Below, piece by piece: positions 27,654-37,000 of a DNA stretch of 64,000 nucleotides (within the stretch, counting starts at the first letter, position 1; every line of letters begins with the position of its first letter). Under the pieces are notes generated by a model. The model did no database searches. It was not told the origin of the DNA and worked only from the letters and a program-made list of their open reading frames with translations. The DNA is from JANXUR01 sp038229415 (GTDB taxonomy: Bacteria > Acidobacteriota > Terriglobia > Terriglobales > Acidobacteriaceae): NCBI GenBank assembly GCA_038229415.1, contig JBBROM010000016.1:22106-86105 (forward strand), read 5' to 3'. A program made the position numbers and the translations under genes.

Positions 27654-27917
27654 ATGACCACCGATGAGATTTTGCCAGCGATTCGCACCTTTGTGGAGAA
27701 AATGGCGGCGAACAAAGGTGTGCGCCATCTAAACGATACAGATTCTCTGACCGAAGAGGGTATCGTGGATTCGCTGGGAATATTTGCTTTGGTTGCATTT
27801 TTAGAAGAGCATTTCGGTGTTCGCTTCGCAGATGATGAAATCATCGCCGATCATTTTCAAAGCATCGAGGCGCTCCACCAGATCGTAGCCGCTAAATGCG
27901 TTAATCCAAAGCATTGA
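27654..27917 (+). CDS. free-standing acyl carrier protein
   Basis: 87 residues with the phosphopantetheine site at Ser40 (EEGIVDSLGIFALVAFLE), acidic helix II and a compact four-helix pattern. ATG 27654 lies behind GGAGAAGC; upstream in-frame codons are not carrier-like. Free ACPs of this kind occur in exosortase-A-associated clusters together with hydrolases 1 and 2, both of which are in this locus. It probably carries the starter acyl group delivered to the NRPS condensation domain. It is divergent from the ABC-NRPS-PKS operon and convergent with the methyltransferase gene. No PPTase to activate it is in the window. Confidence 0.88.
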   Translation: MTTDEILPAIRTFVEKMAANKGVRHLNDTDSLTEEGIVDSLGIFALVAFLEEHFGVRFADDEIIADHFQSIEALHQIVAAKCVNPKH

Positions 27918-27961
27918 TCCAACAAGCGCGAGGCAGTAGCAGCCAAGGTATCAGTCGTTCC

Positions 27962-28699
27962 CTAATCGATGCCCTTGAAGGCCAAAAACACCGTGTAGTT
28001 TGCCTCGCCCTCGATGGCAACCTCCTCCACTCGAGCGAATCCAGCTTCGACCAACATCACCGCCAGCTGGGACGGAGGCAATAAATGACTGTACAAGCCA
28101 AAATACTCGTGATTCCCATCGGTCGTCACCTCAATATCAATCGTACGTCGGCCAGCATCCGGATCATGGTTGACCTCCCAAGTCATTGTGGTCGATTTGC
28201 CCTGAATGAGCCGCTCCGGAAATTCCTCCCGAAAGGGGTAGCTGGCGTGTTCAAATTCCGACCGGTGGGTGGTGTCAACATAAAGCACACCGCCCGGCTT
28301 GATCATCTGTCGAAACTCGCGCAAGGCATTGCGGATCTGATCTCGGGCTGCGTCTGACACCTGGTCCGAATCCCATGAGTCGACGTAAATCAGCGAATTG
28401 CCCCGGCACATCACGGCATCGAACTGGCGGAGGATATTCTTGCTTAGATCTCGCCAATTGCTGAAGAAAACGGGCATCTCTACACCTTGCTGCTGGGCTC
28501 GCTGCCGGAAATGGGATTGCATCTCCTCACTCGCATCTGAGTAGGTAATGTTCCAACCCATTTTCTTAAGGGCGATACTCGGGAAACCCGTCCCTCCGGC
28601 ACAATCAAGAACAGTCTCAATCCCTTCAGCCTGCCGGAGCCGGTCCAGACCACGAAGATACGTCGCGTCCCACATCAAGGCGATGCAGATATCCCACAT
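27962..28699 (-). CDS. class I SAM-dependent methyltransferase (glycine N-methyltransferase-like)
   Basis: 245 residues from ATG 28699. SAM motif I is VLDCAGGTG (30-38), the acidic ribose-binding end is YSDASEEM, and the CRGNSLIYVDSWD segment resembles the glycine/sarcosine N-methyltransferase group. A motif-III-like stretch IKPGGVLYVDTTHRSEFEH follows. The open frame continues 88 codons upstream but that part encodes the end of a decayed transposon and a dispersed repeat, so it is excluded. It faces the ACP gene tail to tail. Within the cluster an N- or O-methylation of the product is plausible; the substrate is unknown. Confidence 0.85.
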   Translation of the reverse strand: MWDICIALMWDATYLRGLDRLRQAEGIETVLDCAGGTGFPSIALKKMGWNITYSDASEEMQSHFRQRAQQQGVEMPVFFSNWRDLSKNILRQFDAVMCRGNSLIYVDSWDSDQVSDAARDQIRNALREFRQMIKPGGVLYVDTTHRSEFEHASYPFREEFPERLIQGKSTTMTWEVNHDPDAGRRTIDIEVTTDGNHEYFGLYSHLLPPSQLAVMLVEAGFARVEEVAIEGEANYTVFLAFKGID

Positions 28700-28831
28700 T
28701 TGAGCTTTGTTCACAAAACACACATGACAAGTATGCCGACCTGACAACAGTACCACGGCGCAATCCGGGCGACAATCACTTTTAGACAAGGCGAGGAAGC
28801 GCTTCGGGAGCCCGTGCCAATCAGCTGGGTG

Positions 28832-28884
28832 GGACGATTCTTGGCAGCTACCCGGCCTGGGTCTGCCTCGCCAAAATGAAAAAT
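28832..28884 (-). repeat. dispersed TTTTTCATTTTGGCGAGGCA element, copy 1
   Basis: On the minus strand it reads TTTTTCATTTTGGCGAGGCA, then CGGGTAGCTGCCAAGAATCG. A matching copy lies on the plus strand at 60852-60900 (TTTTTCATTTTGGCGAGGCA ... CCCGTGTCGCGCCGAATCG), and a partial one (AATTTTGGCGAGGCACAG) at about 29366-29383. Copy 1 directly abuts the broken end of the transposase remnant. Confidence 0.65.
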
Positions 28885-28894
28885 GGATGCTCGA

Positions 28895-29306
28895 GACATC
28901 GAATCCGAGCATGAAGCAATTCGCCGCGAATACGGTGTGCGCCCCAAGTGGGGTTCTCCGCAACCATGCACGGAATCAGGGCGCGAATGTCCTTCGAGAG
29001 CGGCCTTGGTCCAACGCCGGGCTGGTGCCTCGACAGCCACGCCCAATAGATACGAAAGCCGACACGATGCCAGCGAATGGCCGCCTGCGGCGTCACAACG
29101 ATGAGGGACTGCTTCCATGCCGACCAAAACCGTCGCAGAGCCAGCCGGAAGACTCGGTCTATGGGGATCATCCTTGGGCCGAGGTCGCTTCGTGGAGAGC
29201 GAGCAATTGCTGAAGGCGAGATTTTCCAGTATCAGCTCCTCACGAGACCGAAGGGAGGCGAGAACGACGCCTAGAAGACGACGAAAAAACGCAATCGTGA
29301 CATAAA
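28895..29306 (-). pseudogene. decayed integrase-core transposase, N-terminal half
   Basis: Conceptual pieces in three frames on the minus strand join to an rve-type transposase front: FFRRLLGVVLASLRSREELI then LENLA, shift to QQLLALH, shift to KRPRPK, then DRVFRLALRRFWSAW, VVTPQAAIRWHRVGFRIYW, NPTWGAHRIRGEL, and a further shift to MLGFDVS. At least three frameshifts interrupt it. The catalytic DDE core that should follow is missing, replaced by the dispersed element at 28832-28884. It sits between the methyltransferase and sulfotransferase genes and marks old insertion activity within the biosynthetic locus. Confidence 0.8.
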
Positions 29307-29485
29307 ATCATACCGAATCGGGCTGGGCTGTTCGGCGCCAACCGATTGATTCCAGTGCGTTCACTAATTTTGGCGAGGCACAGCCGCAGGATCGTAAACA
29401 ACCGAGTGCACGCCGCACCCCAGACGCTTACCAGTCGGTCACAGGATGGTGGGCAGCGTTCCTGTTGTAAACTGCGCTCCGCAAG
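29307..29485. other. intergenic stretch with a partial repeat
   Basis: Contains the partial TTTTGGCGAGGCA copy near 29370 and otherwise nothing recognisable. The promoter of the sulfotransferase gene should be here. Confidence 0.4.
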
Positions 29486-30508
29486 GTGAGTGACAGACCA
29501 GAGACCAAAGACATGCCCGACGACTCCGCTCCTCTGATCATCCTGGCGCCGCCACGGTCTTTTACCTCCGTGGTCTGCGCCATGCTAGGCCAGCATCCTC
29601 AAATGTTTGCCTTCCCCGAGACCCATCTGTTTGCCGCCGACACACTTCGCCATTGGCGGCAGCTGTGCGACGAAGCCTCTTACCCCATGGCGGATGGCTT
29701 GCTCCGGGTGGTGGCCGAGCTCTTCTTCGAGCGGCAAACCGAGGCAACCGTCGAACAGGCAATGCGATGGCTGCAGCGCCGCAGCCACCTCAGTGGAGGC
29801 GCTGTTTTTTCTCTCCTCGCCGAGCAGTCCGGCGCGCTGATTCCTGTGGACAAGAGCCCCAGCACCGTCTATGAAGCTGCCTCCATGGAACGCTGTGCCC
29901 ACTGGTTTCCGCAGGCTCGCTACCTGCACCTGTTGCGGCATCCGCGCGGCTACAGCCGCTCCGTGCTGCACACCTTGGACCACTGCCGCCGTCGGGGTGT
30001 TTTCCCGTATTGGCTGTGGCACCTGGCAGCACAAGGCCCCGAACGCCCGGACGCAAGCACCGCCGCGCCCCGGAGCCACCCGAGCAAACGCGCCGAAGAG
30101 GCATCATCCGGGCCAGCGATCCTCGACCCCCAACATAGCTGGCTCTCGCTGCATGGCAACATCCTGCACTTTCTGCGGACACAGGACCCCGCTCGCTGCC
30201 TGTGCGTCCGTGGCGAGGACTTGCTGCGTGACCCGCAGCTTCACTTGACCACGGTCGCCCACTGGCTCGGGCTACGAACCGACGCAGAGGCCGTCGAAGC
30301 CATGCAGCATCCGGAACATTCGCCCTTCGCCGGGCCGGGGCCCGCCAACGCCCCCGGAGGGAATGACCCTTTCTTCCAGAAGGAACCGGCAGTTCGCCGC
30401 ACCCGGGCACCCGAGGTCAGCCTGACCGGCGCGCTGGAGTGGAGAAGCGACAATGGCGGCTTTCAGCCCGAAGTGATCGCCCTGGCCCGTGAGTTTGGCT
30501 ACCAGTAG
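29486..30508 (+). CDS. PAPS-dependent sulfotransferase family protein
   Basis: 340 residues. The 5'-phosphosulfate-binding loop is LAPPRSFTSVV (20-30), equivalent to PRSGTT, and the 3'-phosphate motif is RYLHLLRHPRGYSRSVL, followed by RCLCVRGEDLLRDPQLHL as in sulfotransferase family members. GTG 29486 gives the longest form; ATG 29513 (MPDDSAPLIIL) fits the family start equally well and neither has a clear ribosome site. Located just outside the methyltransferase, it likely sulfates a hydroxyl on the NRPS-PKS product or another lipid or glycan. No PAPS synthesis genes are nearby. Confidence 0.85.
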   Translation: MSDRPETKDMPDDSAPLIILAPPRSFTSVVCAMLGQHPQMFAFPETHLFAADTLRHWRQLCDEASYPMADGLLRVVAELFFERQTEATVEQAMRWLQRRSHLSGGAVFSLLAEQSGALIPVDKSPSTVYEAASMERCAHWFPQARYLHLLRHPRGYSRSVLHTLDHCRRRGVFPYWLWHLAAQGPERPDASTAAPRSHPSKRAEEASSGPAILDPQHSWLSLHGNILHFLRTQDPARCLCVRGEDLLRDPQLHLTTVAHWLGLRTDAEAVEAMQHPEHSPFAGPGPANAPGGNDPFFQKEPAVRRTRAPEVSLTGALEWRSDNGGFQPEVIALAREFGYQ

Positions 30509-30593
30509 CCAGCCATGCCAAGTCACAATTCGCATTATTTGCTTTGAGATGAGAGGGGAACGATAAACCGGGAGACACTCCGGAATTGACACT

Positions 30594-30779
30594 GTGCCTC
30601 GACTAAATGAAAAATTCGCGGTTTGGCTGCGATATTGGCTACTGTGTGCCGGGTTTTTCGGGCCTTGCGGATCACCTCCGCCACAGGAACACCCAGCTGA
30701 GCAGGTAGCGTTCGACGGCATTAACATATGGGTCGCGAACCTCGGTGGCGGAACTGTAAGCAAACTCCCGGCATTCTAA
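30594..30779 (+). pseudogene. fragment of a beta-propeller (NHL/Vgb-like) repeat gene
   Basis: The C-terminal part reads AFDGINIWVANLGGGTVSKL, one blade of the propeller repeats (FDG-x-x-IWVANxGxxTVxKL) common in secreted Acidobacteria proteins. Only one blade is present before a stop at 30777-30779. The N-terminal half has no signal peptide or match. Most likely the stump of a deleted gene. Confidence 0.6.
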
Positions 30780-30810
30780 ACCCCAACGGGGACTCGAGCT
30801 GAAGCGCCAT

Positions 30811-32637
30811 CTAAGGCAGCAGACCAATCTTCCGTTCCAGTGCCTGAAACCTGAGCTGCGTCCGCAGGAGGTCGTAGACTGGGTCGGCCTGTAAATAAAG
30901 CAGGTGCGGATCGTGCGAAGGATAGAGCTGATCCAGCACATCGAGGGCTTGCTCGGGTTCGCCTAGCGCTAAGTGCGTGACCACCAGCGCCGCTGGAGTC
31001 CGCCGCCCGCTTCCGCGATTCTGCTCCATCAATCGCTGGTGAGCCATCTGATAGCCGCGATATCCATTGCGTCGGTATGCCTGCCGAAGAGCCTCGGGCC
31101 AAGAGGCAAAGCGTCCAGCCTGTCCGCCTTCTTTGGCCATCAACTCGTACATCAAAGCCATCTGCTCCACTTCCCCTGCCTGGTTTCCCATCTGGCGATA
31201 GACATCCGCCAAGTACCAATGTGCGGGCTGGAAGTTTGCATCCATCTGCACCACCCCCTGATAGATCGCCTGCGCCTTTTCGTTTTGCCGCGCGAAATAA
31301 TAGGCCTGCCCCAGGTCGGAGTTCACAATAAAGTTGGTGGGGTCGAGGCGCTGGGCGAGTTGCATCTGCTCGATCGCCTTGTCGTAGTGCCCTTGCGGAT
31401 CAAGGTAGAGGCTTGCATACCAGTGGTGCGCGGGAGCGTAGTTGGGATTCAGTTGTAAAGCACGCTCAAACTCCCCCGCTGCCCCGCTCCAGTCATGGTC
31501 GGCAAAGACCTTGATGCCGGCCAGCGCGGTATGGGCCTCGGCGGACGAGTCATCCAGTTCCAGGGCCTTAACCGCAGCGGCTCTTGCTCTAGCAAAGTCG
31601 TCCGGAGCAGTACCAGAGATTCCCAGTAACGTATAACTTTGGGCCAGCGCCGCATAGGCCGGAGCGTAATGTGAATCAGCGGCGATCGCCTTTTCAAAGT
31701 ATCCCACCGCGCCGTTGATTCCGGTTCCGTCACGCCGATTCCACAGGTAGAGTCCACGTAAATACGCGTCATAAGCCTCGGCATTGGCTGGCCCAGTAGG
31801 CGCTGCCTGCGGACCGGTAGCGAGCTGAACCTGAATCTTGCTGGCGATAGCGTCGGCCACTTCCCGCTGTACGCTCAGCATGTCGCTCGTGCTGCGTTCG
31901 TAGTTCTGTGCCCACACATGCGTTTGGTCGCTCACGCGAATCAACTGGGCAGAGATGCGGGTGGCAAGACCATTGCGCCGCACACTTCCCTCCAGCACAT
32001 AATTGACGCCGAGCTCCCGCCCGATCTGGGCAATATCTTCATGGGAGTTCTTGTACTTCATCGCGGAAGTACGCGCGATCACACCCAGCCGCTGCGGGTT
32101 CCAACGGCCTACGTCGGTGATCATCTCCTCGGTAAATCCGTCCGCAAAATACTCTTGCGCAGGGTCTCCGCTCAAATTTTGGAAGGGTAGAACCGCGAGC
32201 ATATCCCGACGTGGGGTGGTCGAACTGAAAACCTGGCGATGCGCGACCCACCAGTAGCCCATAGCAGCCAACGCAATAGCGACCGCAAGACCCGCAGCCA
32301 GAAAAATCTTTACTTTGACACGATCTTCGGGTTGGGCGACGAGGGAAGCCTCGGCAATATCTGACCCCGAAATCCTCGACTCGGTCAGCCTTTCGGATGT
32401 AGCCGCATCTTCCCCTAGCTCCCCTGAGTCCGGGGAGCCGCTGTGCAGCCAGGCGTCCAGCTCGCGGGTATAGGCAAAAACTCGCCCCGGCCGGTCGCCG
32501 GGGATCCGCTGCACGGGCAGCCCGCGCTCTTTTTCCCAGCGCTGCACGGACCGAACCTCTCGGCCCAGATAATCGGCAATCCCCTTCCAGGAGTCGAGAC
32601 GGTCACCCCGTTCGTCGTGTGGGTGCTCGCTACTCAT
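30811..32637 (-). CDS. HTH-TM-TPR regulator with FlgO/TolB-like domain (CadC-like)
   Basis: 608 residues. N-terminal DNA-binding helix-turn-helix (SWKGIADYLGREVRSVQRWEKERGLPVQ, 16-43) of the MerR-like kind, a linker, one membrane helix about 109-131, then a FlgO-like domain (VLPFQNLSGDPAQEYFADGFTEEMI, YVLEGSVRR) and at least six TPR-type repeats to the end. Such one-protein membrane regulators are numerous in Acidobacteria and Bacteroidetes relatives and are thought to link a periplasmic signal to transcription. It is divergent from the HAF-repeat gene, a possible target. No ligand can be inferred. Confidence 0.85.
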   Translation of the reverse strand: MSSEHPHDERGDRLDSWKGIADYLGREVRSVQRWEKERGLPVQRIPGDRPGRVFAYTRELDAWLHSGSPDSGELGEDAATSERLTESRISGSDIAEASLVAQPEDRVKVKIFLAAGLAVAIALAAMGYWWVAHRQVFSSTTPRRDMLAVLPFQNLSGDPAQEYFADGFTEEMITDVGRWNPQRLGVIARTSAMKYKNSHEDIAQIGRELGVNYVLEGSVRRNGLATRISAQLIRVSDQTHVWAQNYERSTSDMLSVQREVADAIASKIQVQLATGPQAAPTGPANAEAYDAYLRGLYLWNRRDGTGINGAVGYFEKAIAADSHYAPAYAALAQSYTLLGISGTAPDDFARARAAAVKALELDDSSAEAHTALAGIKVFADHDWSGAAGEFERALQLNPNYAPAHHWYASLYLDPQGHYDKAIEQMQLAQRLDPTNFIVNSDLGQAYYFARQNEKAQAIYQGVVQMDANFQPAHWYLADVYRQMGNQAGEVEQMALMYELMAKEGGQAGRFASWPEALRQAYRRNGYRGYQMAHQRLMEQNRGSGRRTPAALVVTHLALGEPEQALDVLDQLYPSHDPHLLYLQADPVYDLLRTQLRFQALERKIGLLP

Positions 32638-32841
32638 GAGTCAGACCGGGTTGGCGGGGCCTTCGTCGCACAATGTCGCGGTTTGTCGTGCTAGGTCGCT
32701 TGTACTGAAATTACGCCAATTATAGCTTGCAGGCAGGGTAGATTCTGCTCACAGCAGCCCTCGCGGGTCACTAGCCTCTCGTTCTCCGGCTGGCCGTGCG
32801 GGCAAACAGGTCTTTCGCCCAAAAGAAAGCGAGATATTTTT

Positions 32842-33699
32842 ATGAAGCAAACTAAGATGCGGTTTCTGACTCTTGCTCTGGCCCTGCTGTTCACGCTTCC
32901 GGCTTTGGCGGCGCCACCCAAGTATACTTACAAAACGATTCAGCTCTCCGCGCAGGGTACTACCACCTATGGAATTAATGACATAGGAACTGTCTCCGGC
33001 TTCTATACGGATTCCAGCAATATCCAGCACGGCTATATGATTGCCGGGGGCAAAACCACGGTGCTGAACGTGCCGGGCGCGCAATTCACAGAGTGCTTTG
33101 GTATCAACAATCTAGGCCAGATCACCGGCTTCTACAACACCGCACAAAGCGTTGCAGTCGGCTTTATCTACACTAACGGCAATTTCACAGACGTGTCAGT
33201 CCCGGGCTCCAGCGGCACCATCGCCTACGGCATCAACGACGCCGGGCAGGTAGTGGGCCAGTTCAACGATCAGGTGGGCACCCACGGCTTCCTGTTCAAT
33301 GGTTCGACGTATCAGACCTATGACGTCCCCGGCGCGTCCACCAGCATCGCGATCGGCGTGAATCTGGCCGGCCAGATCACCTTCCAGTGGTACGACTCCT
33401 CGGGCTTCTTGCATTCGTCCTTATATAACGGCTCAACGTACCACGAACTGCGAGCCCCGGGCGCGGTCACTACGGGCGTCCACGCCATCAATAATCAAGG
33501 CAGAATGGGTCTTTTCTATACCGATGCGGCGGGCGTGGAACACGGAGCCATCCTCAGCGGTTCGATCTATACCACGCTTGACGATCCGGCTGGAACCGCC
33601 ACGAGTGTGGATTCTGTGAACTCCAAGAATCAGGTGACCGGTAATTTTATCCCGATCGGCTCTACGATACGGCAAGGTTTCCGGGGACTTCCGCAGTAA
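32842..33699 (+). CDS. secreted HAF-repeat protein
   Basis: 285 residues with signal peptide (MRFLTLALALLFTLPALAA) and about six to seven repeats of about 40 residues: xxYGINDxGxVxGFYxD......GFxxxxGxxTxxDVPG. This periodic GIN(D/N)-G-(I/V)-G pattern is the extracellular HAF repeat family. Function unknown; the repeats resemble short beta-propeller blades. AAGAAAGCGAG before ATG serves as ribosome site. Divergently placed from the HTH-TPR regulator, 204 bases apart. Confidence 0.85.
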   Translation: MKQTKMRFLTLALALLFTLPALAAPPKYTYKTIQLSAQGTTTYGINDIGTVSGFYTDSSNIQHGYMIAGGKTTVLNVPGAQFTECFGINNLGQITGFYNTAQSVAVGFIYTNGNFTDVSVPGSSGTIAYGINDAGQVVGQFNDQVGTHGFLFNGSTYQTYDVPGASTSIAIGVNLAGQITFQWYDSSGFLHSSLYNGSTYHELRAPGAVTTGVHAINNQGRMGLFYTDAAGVEHGAILSGSIYTTLDDPAGTATSVDSVNSKNQVTGNFIPIGSTIRQGFRGLPQ

Positions 33700-34081
33700 A
33701 GGATGAAGGAAGCCAAAGCATTTCCAGGGCATGGCTGGATTTTTTTATGCGAGCATGGGGCGGTCCGACCACCCGCCCTAACATCCATGGCATCTCAGGG
33801 CAGTTCGTCTTTTCCAGTGTTACAGCGAGGTTTTCCCGCCTCACCTTGGCGGCCAGGGTGCCACATTCGGACAGAGTGCCTTGCCCTTCCGCATTGATCA
33901 TGACGAGAAGTTCAATGAGACGACGCAACTTGCCCTACGCCCCCAGCTGTCGCTGTGCCAAGCTTGCGTAGATGACTTTGAGAAAGTGTCCTAGTCGCAA
34001 GACTGAATAAAAGCAGAAGTGTACAAAGGCGAAGAGCGTTCTGGATCAACCCCATAAGCTGAAATCCGGGCAGACCTCGCG
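33700..34081. other. intergenic stretch without a recognised gene
   Basis: Frames of 60-90 codons occur on both strands but none has a ribosome site or known motif. Nothing repetitive was recognised against the rest of the window. Confidence 0.4.
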
Positions 34082-37000
34082 TCAATGGGTAACGCTAAGC
34101 GCGACCGTGCCGACGGTTCGCTGAGCGCCACTGTGGATTTCGGTAGCAGACACGGTTATGGAATACATGTTGGTTCCTCCCCCTCCGCCTCCGCCAGGCG
34201 AGCTGGTACCGCCTCCTCCGCAAGCGGTGGCGACAAGCAGCATCGTGAAGGCGAGCGCGATCACCGCCGCGAGCCGCTTTCGGCGCATCCGCGCAATCGC
34301 GAGGAGCCCAAACACCGGCAAACAAGTAAGTGCAAGTGCAAACACTAGGGCCGGGTGGCGCGAGGGGGGCAGCGACTTTGCGACTGACGACGCGAAGAAC
34401 GTTACTTTGACGGACGTGGGGGAGCCTGCGCCTGGGCTGGTGATATTGGGCGAAAAGCTGCATGAAATCTGCGAGCTTGCAGAGCACGACAAACTCACCG
34501 TACCGGTGAAGCCTGTAGTTGCCATCAGGGTCGCGGTCAGAGTCGCGGTGCCCGACCGTTGCAAAGACAGCGAATTGCCGCTCAGTGTGCCGCTAAAGTC
34601 CGCGACCGTGAAGGGGTAGGTTGCCGAATGCACTAGCTGACCGTAGGTGCCGGTAATGGTGACATTGTGTGTCCCTGTGGCGGTTCCGGCTGGGACGGTG
34701 ATTGAAACGATCGAGTAGAAAGTTGAGTTTTGCGCGACGCCAGCGGTCTGGGCCGTACAGGTCGCGCCGAAATCGGTGCTGCAGGTCAGCGTAATCTCCG
34801 CGTTGATTTGGTTCTCGCCCGTGACCGTGATCTGGGTCTGGATCGAGGTGCCGACGATTCCCCACGCTGGAGACAGAGCAGAACCGAGCACGAAGTCATT
34901 GATCGCGAGTGTGGCAGGTGAGCTGTACGTCATCCCGCTACTGGCGATGACGACCTGGAATGGATAGTTTCCGGCCGCTATGCCAGCAGGCGTGGTCACG
35001 GTGAAGCTGTCGCCGCTGGAGTCTTGGCCGTTGGCGGAAAAGGCGCACACTGCTCCGGACGGCAGCCCGCTGCATGACAAGCTGTAGGGCGGAATTGCGA
35101 AAAAACTGACGCTATCCGTTCCCACGCCCGGCGAGGTGGAATCGATCGTGGGCCAATCCACGTTGTCGAAAAGGGGCGAGCTGTCAACCAGGAACGTAGC
35201 CCGCTTAGTGAAGTTGGCATCGCTGGCGACAACCGGGACGTAGAGGGAGCCGTTATCAGAGGCCGCGCTGGTGAAAACGACGGTGGTCGACGCAGGAGCG
35301 CCGGGGGCCACCGTGAGTTGGGGTGACCCAAAAGTGCATGACTCACCTGCTGACAGGGGCGTGCAACTCAGGTTCACGGTCGAAGAGTAATTGCCATCCG
35401 CCGTCAGCGTTAGGGTGACCGGCGCTGCTGAAAATCCGGGGTAGATCGTCTGCTTGGTGGTCGGGGAAACACTGGCTTCATAGCCGAGAGCGTAGCTAAT
35501 CGAACCGTAGGCGGTTGCGGTGTCGGTGCCCAAAGTGGCATTAATGTCGAAGACCTGCTGATAGTTGTAGGCCGGTTCCACCGTGAAGCAGAACTGCTGG
35601 GCCAGCACACCGGCGGGAATCACAAGCGAGGAAGCCAACTCGATGCCGGTGACGCTGGTGGAGAGGGTGACGGTCTGATCGGTGGCCCCGGCGACATTGG
35701 GATATACCCAACCACAGCCGGTGCCTCCCGAAAAGCGCTCCGCTGCGAGCCCGATTTGCAGGGATTGGGCGGGTACCCCTTTGTACACCCTCATGCCAAT
35801 GCCAATTCCATCGAGCTCGACCATGTCCGCGATGCCATCGCCGTTGAGATCGGTGGCGAACTGCGGATAACCGCCGACGGTGTTGAACGGATAAACGTTA
35901 TACGTCGGAAGGAATGTACCGTCGCCGTTGCCGGAGAGAAATTGAAGGTAAGGGATGCCTACCACGCCCGTAGAGGACAGAAAAACTTGGGCGGCGGCAA
36001 CGTCAATCGTGCCGTTTCCGTTGAAATCGTGTAAGAGCGAGCCTGCAAGGGGATCACCAAACTCGAGGTAGGGCTCAGCGTAAATGGGATCGCCAGCATA
36101 TGGCGAAATAGTGGCATCCAAGTTGAAGGTTGCGCCGCCCTTGTTAAGGTAGCTGATGAGGTTTGGGACACCGGCCCCCTGGCCGGAGCCAAGCTGAATG
36201 GTAGACGCATAACTCACCAGGTCGGGCAAGCCGTCCCCATTCAGGTCAGCCATGCTAACGGGTTGCGCGCCGTTCAGGACAACCTGACCCGACTGAAACG
36301 TGCCATCGCCATTACCAAGGAATACCCAGACCGCGCCGTTAGCAGTGCCGTAGCCATTGGCGGTGGTGTAGACGATGATGTCGAGCTTACCGTCGTGATT
36401 GACATCAGTGGCAATGCAGCGTGAGATGTCCTGATTGCCGTCCGCGAAAGAAAGAACCGCACCAGCGGTGAAGGTACCGTTTCCATTGCCGAGGAAGGTA
36501 GAGACGGCCTTGGACTTCAGGCTGGCCTGCGGCGCGACCGCTACGAAGTCCAGCTTGCCGTCGCGGTTGAAGTCGCCGACGGCAAGTAATGCGTCCGCGC
36601 CAGCCGGGGTTGTGATGAGTGGCGTGCCGAAGCTGCCATCGCCGTTGCCCGGCATAAAGATGACAAACGACGATCCGAAGGAATACTCGATACTCTGGCC
36701 CACCGCGATGAGATCGGGGTGACCGGTATTGCGAAAATCGCCGGTGCGGAAATCACCAACCGGCATGGTGCCGAATAGCACACCCATATCCGAGCTGATG
36801 GCTGGGGAGAATCGCCCGGTGCCGTCGTTGAGCAGCGCTGCAACGTGGTAATTCTGGTTAGAATTGCTATCCACGATAGCTAACATGTCCGGCTTGCCGT
36901 CGCCGTTCAGATCCGCAAAGATCATGCTCAGGAAGGGATCATTGATTGCTCCCGAGGTAGCTTCACTGTAAAAGATGCCCTCGGGAAAGCCGAAATCGCC

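Noticed and set aside
28700..28963. 88-codon N-terminal extension of the methyltransferase frame
   Set aside because: It encodes the out-of-frame end of the transposase remnant and a dispersed repeat; ATG 28699 begins methyltransferase-like sequence.
32700..32841. possible riboswitch before the HAF gene (GGGCAAACAGG stretch)
   Set aside because: It lacks the second conserved half of a c-di-GMP-I aptamer and shows no convincing fold.
33662..33928. 88-codon minus-strand frame after the HAF gene
   Set aside because: No ribosome site and no family recognised; overlaps the HAF gene end.
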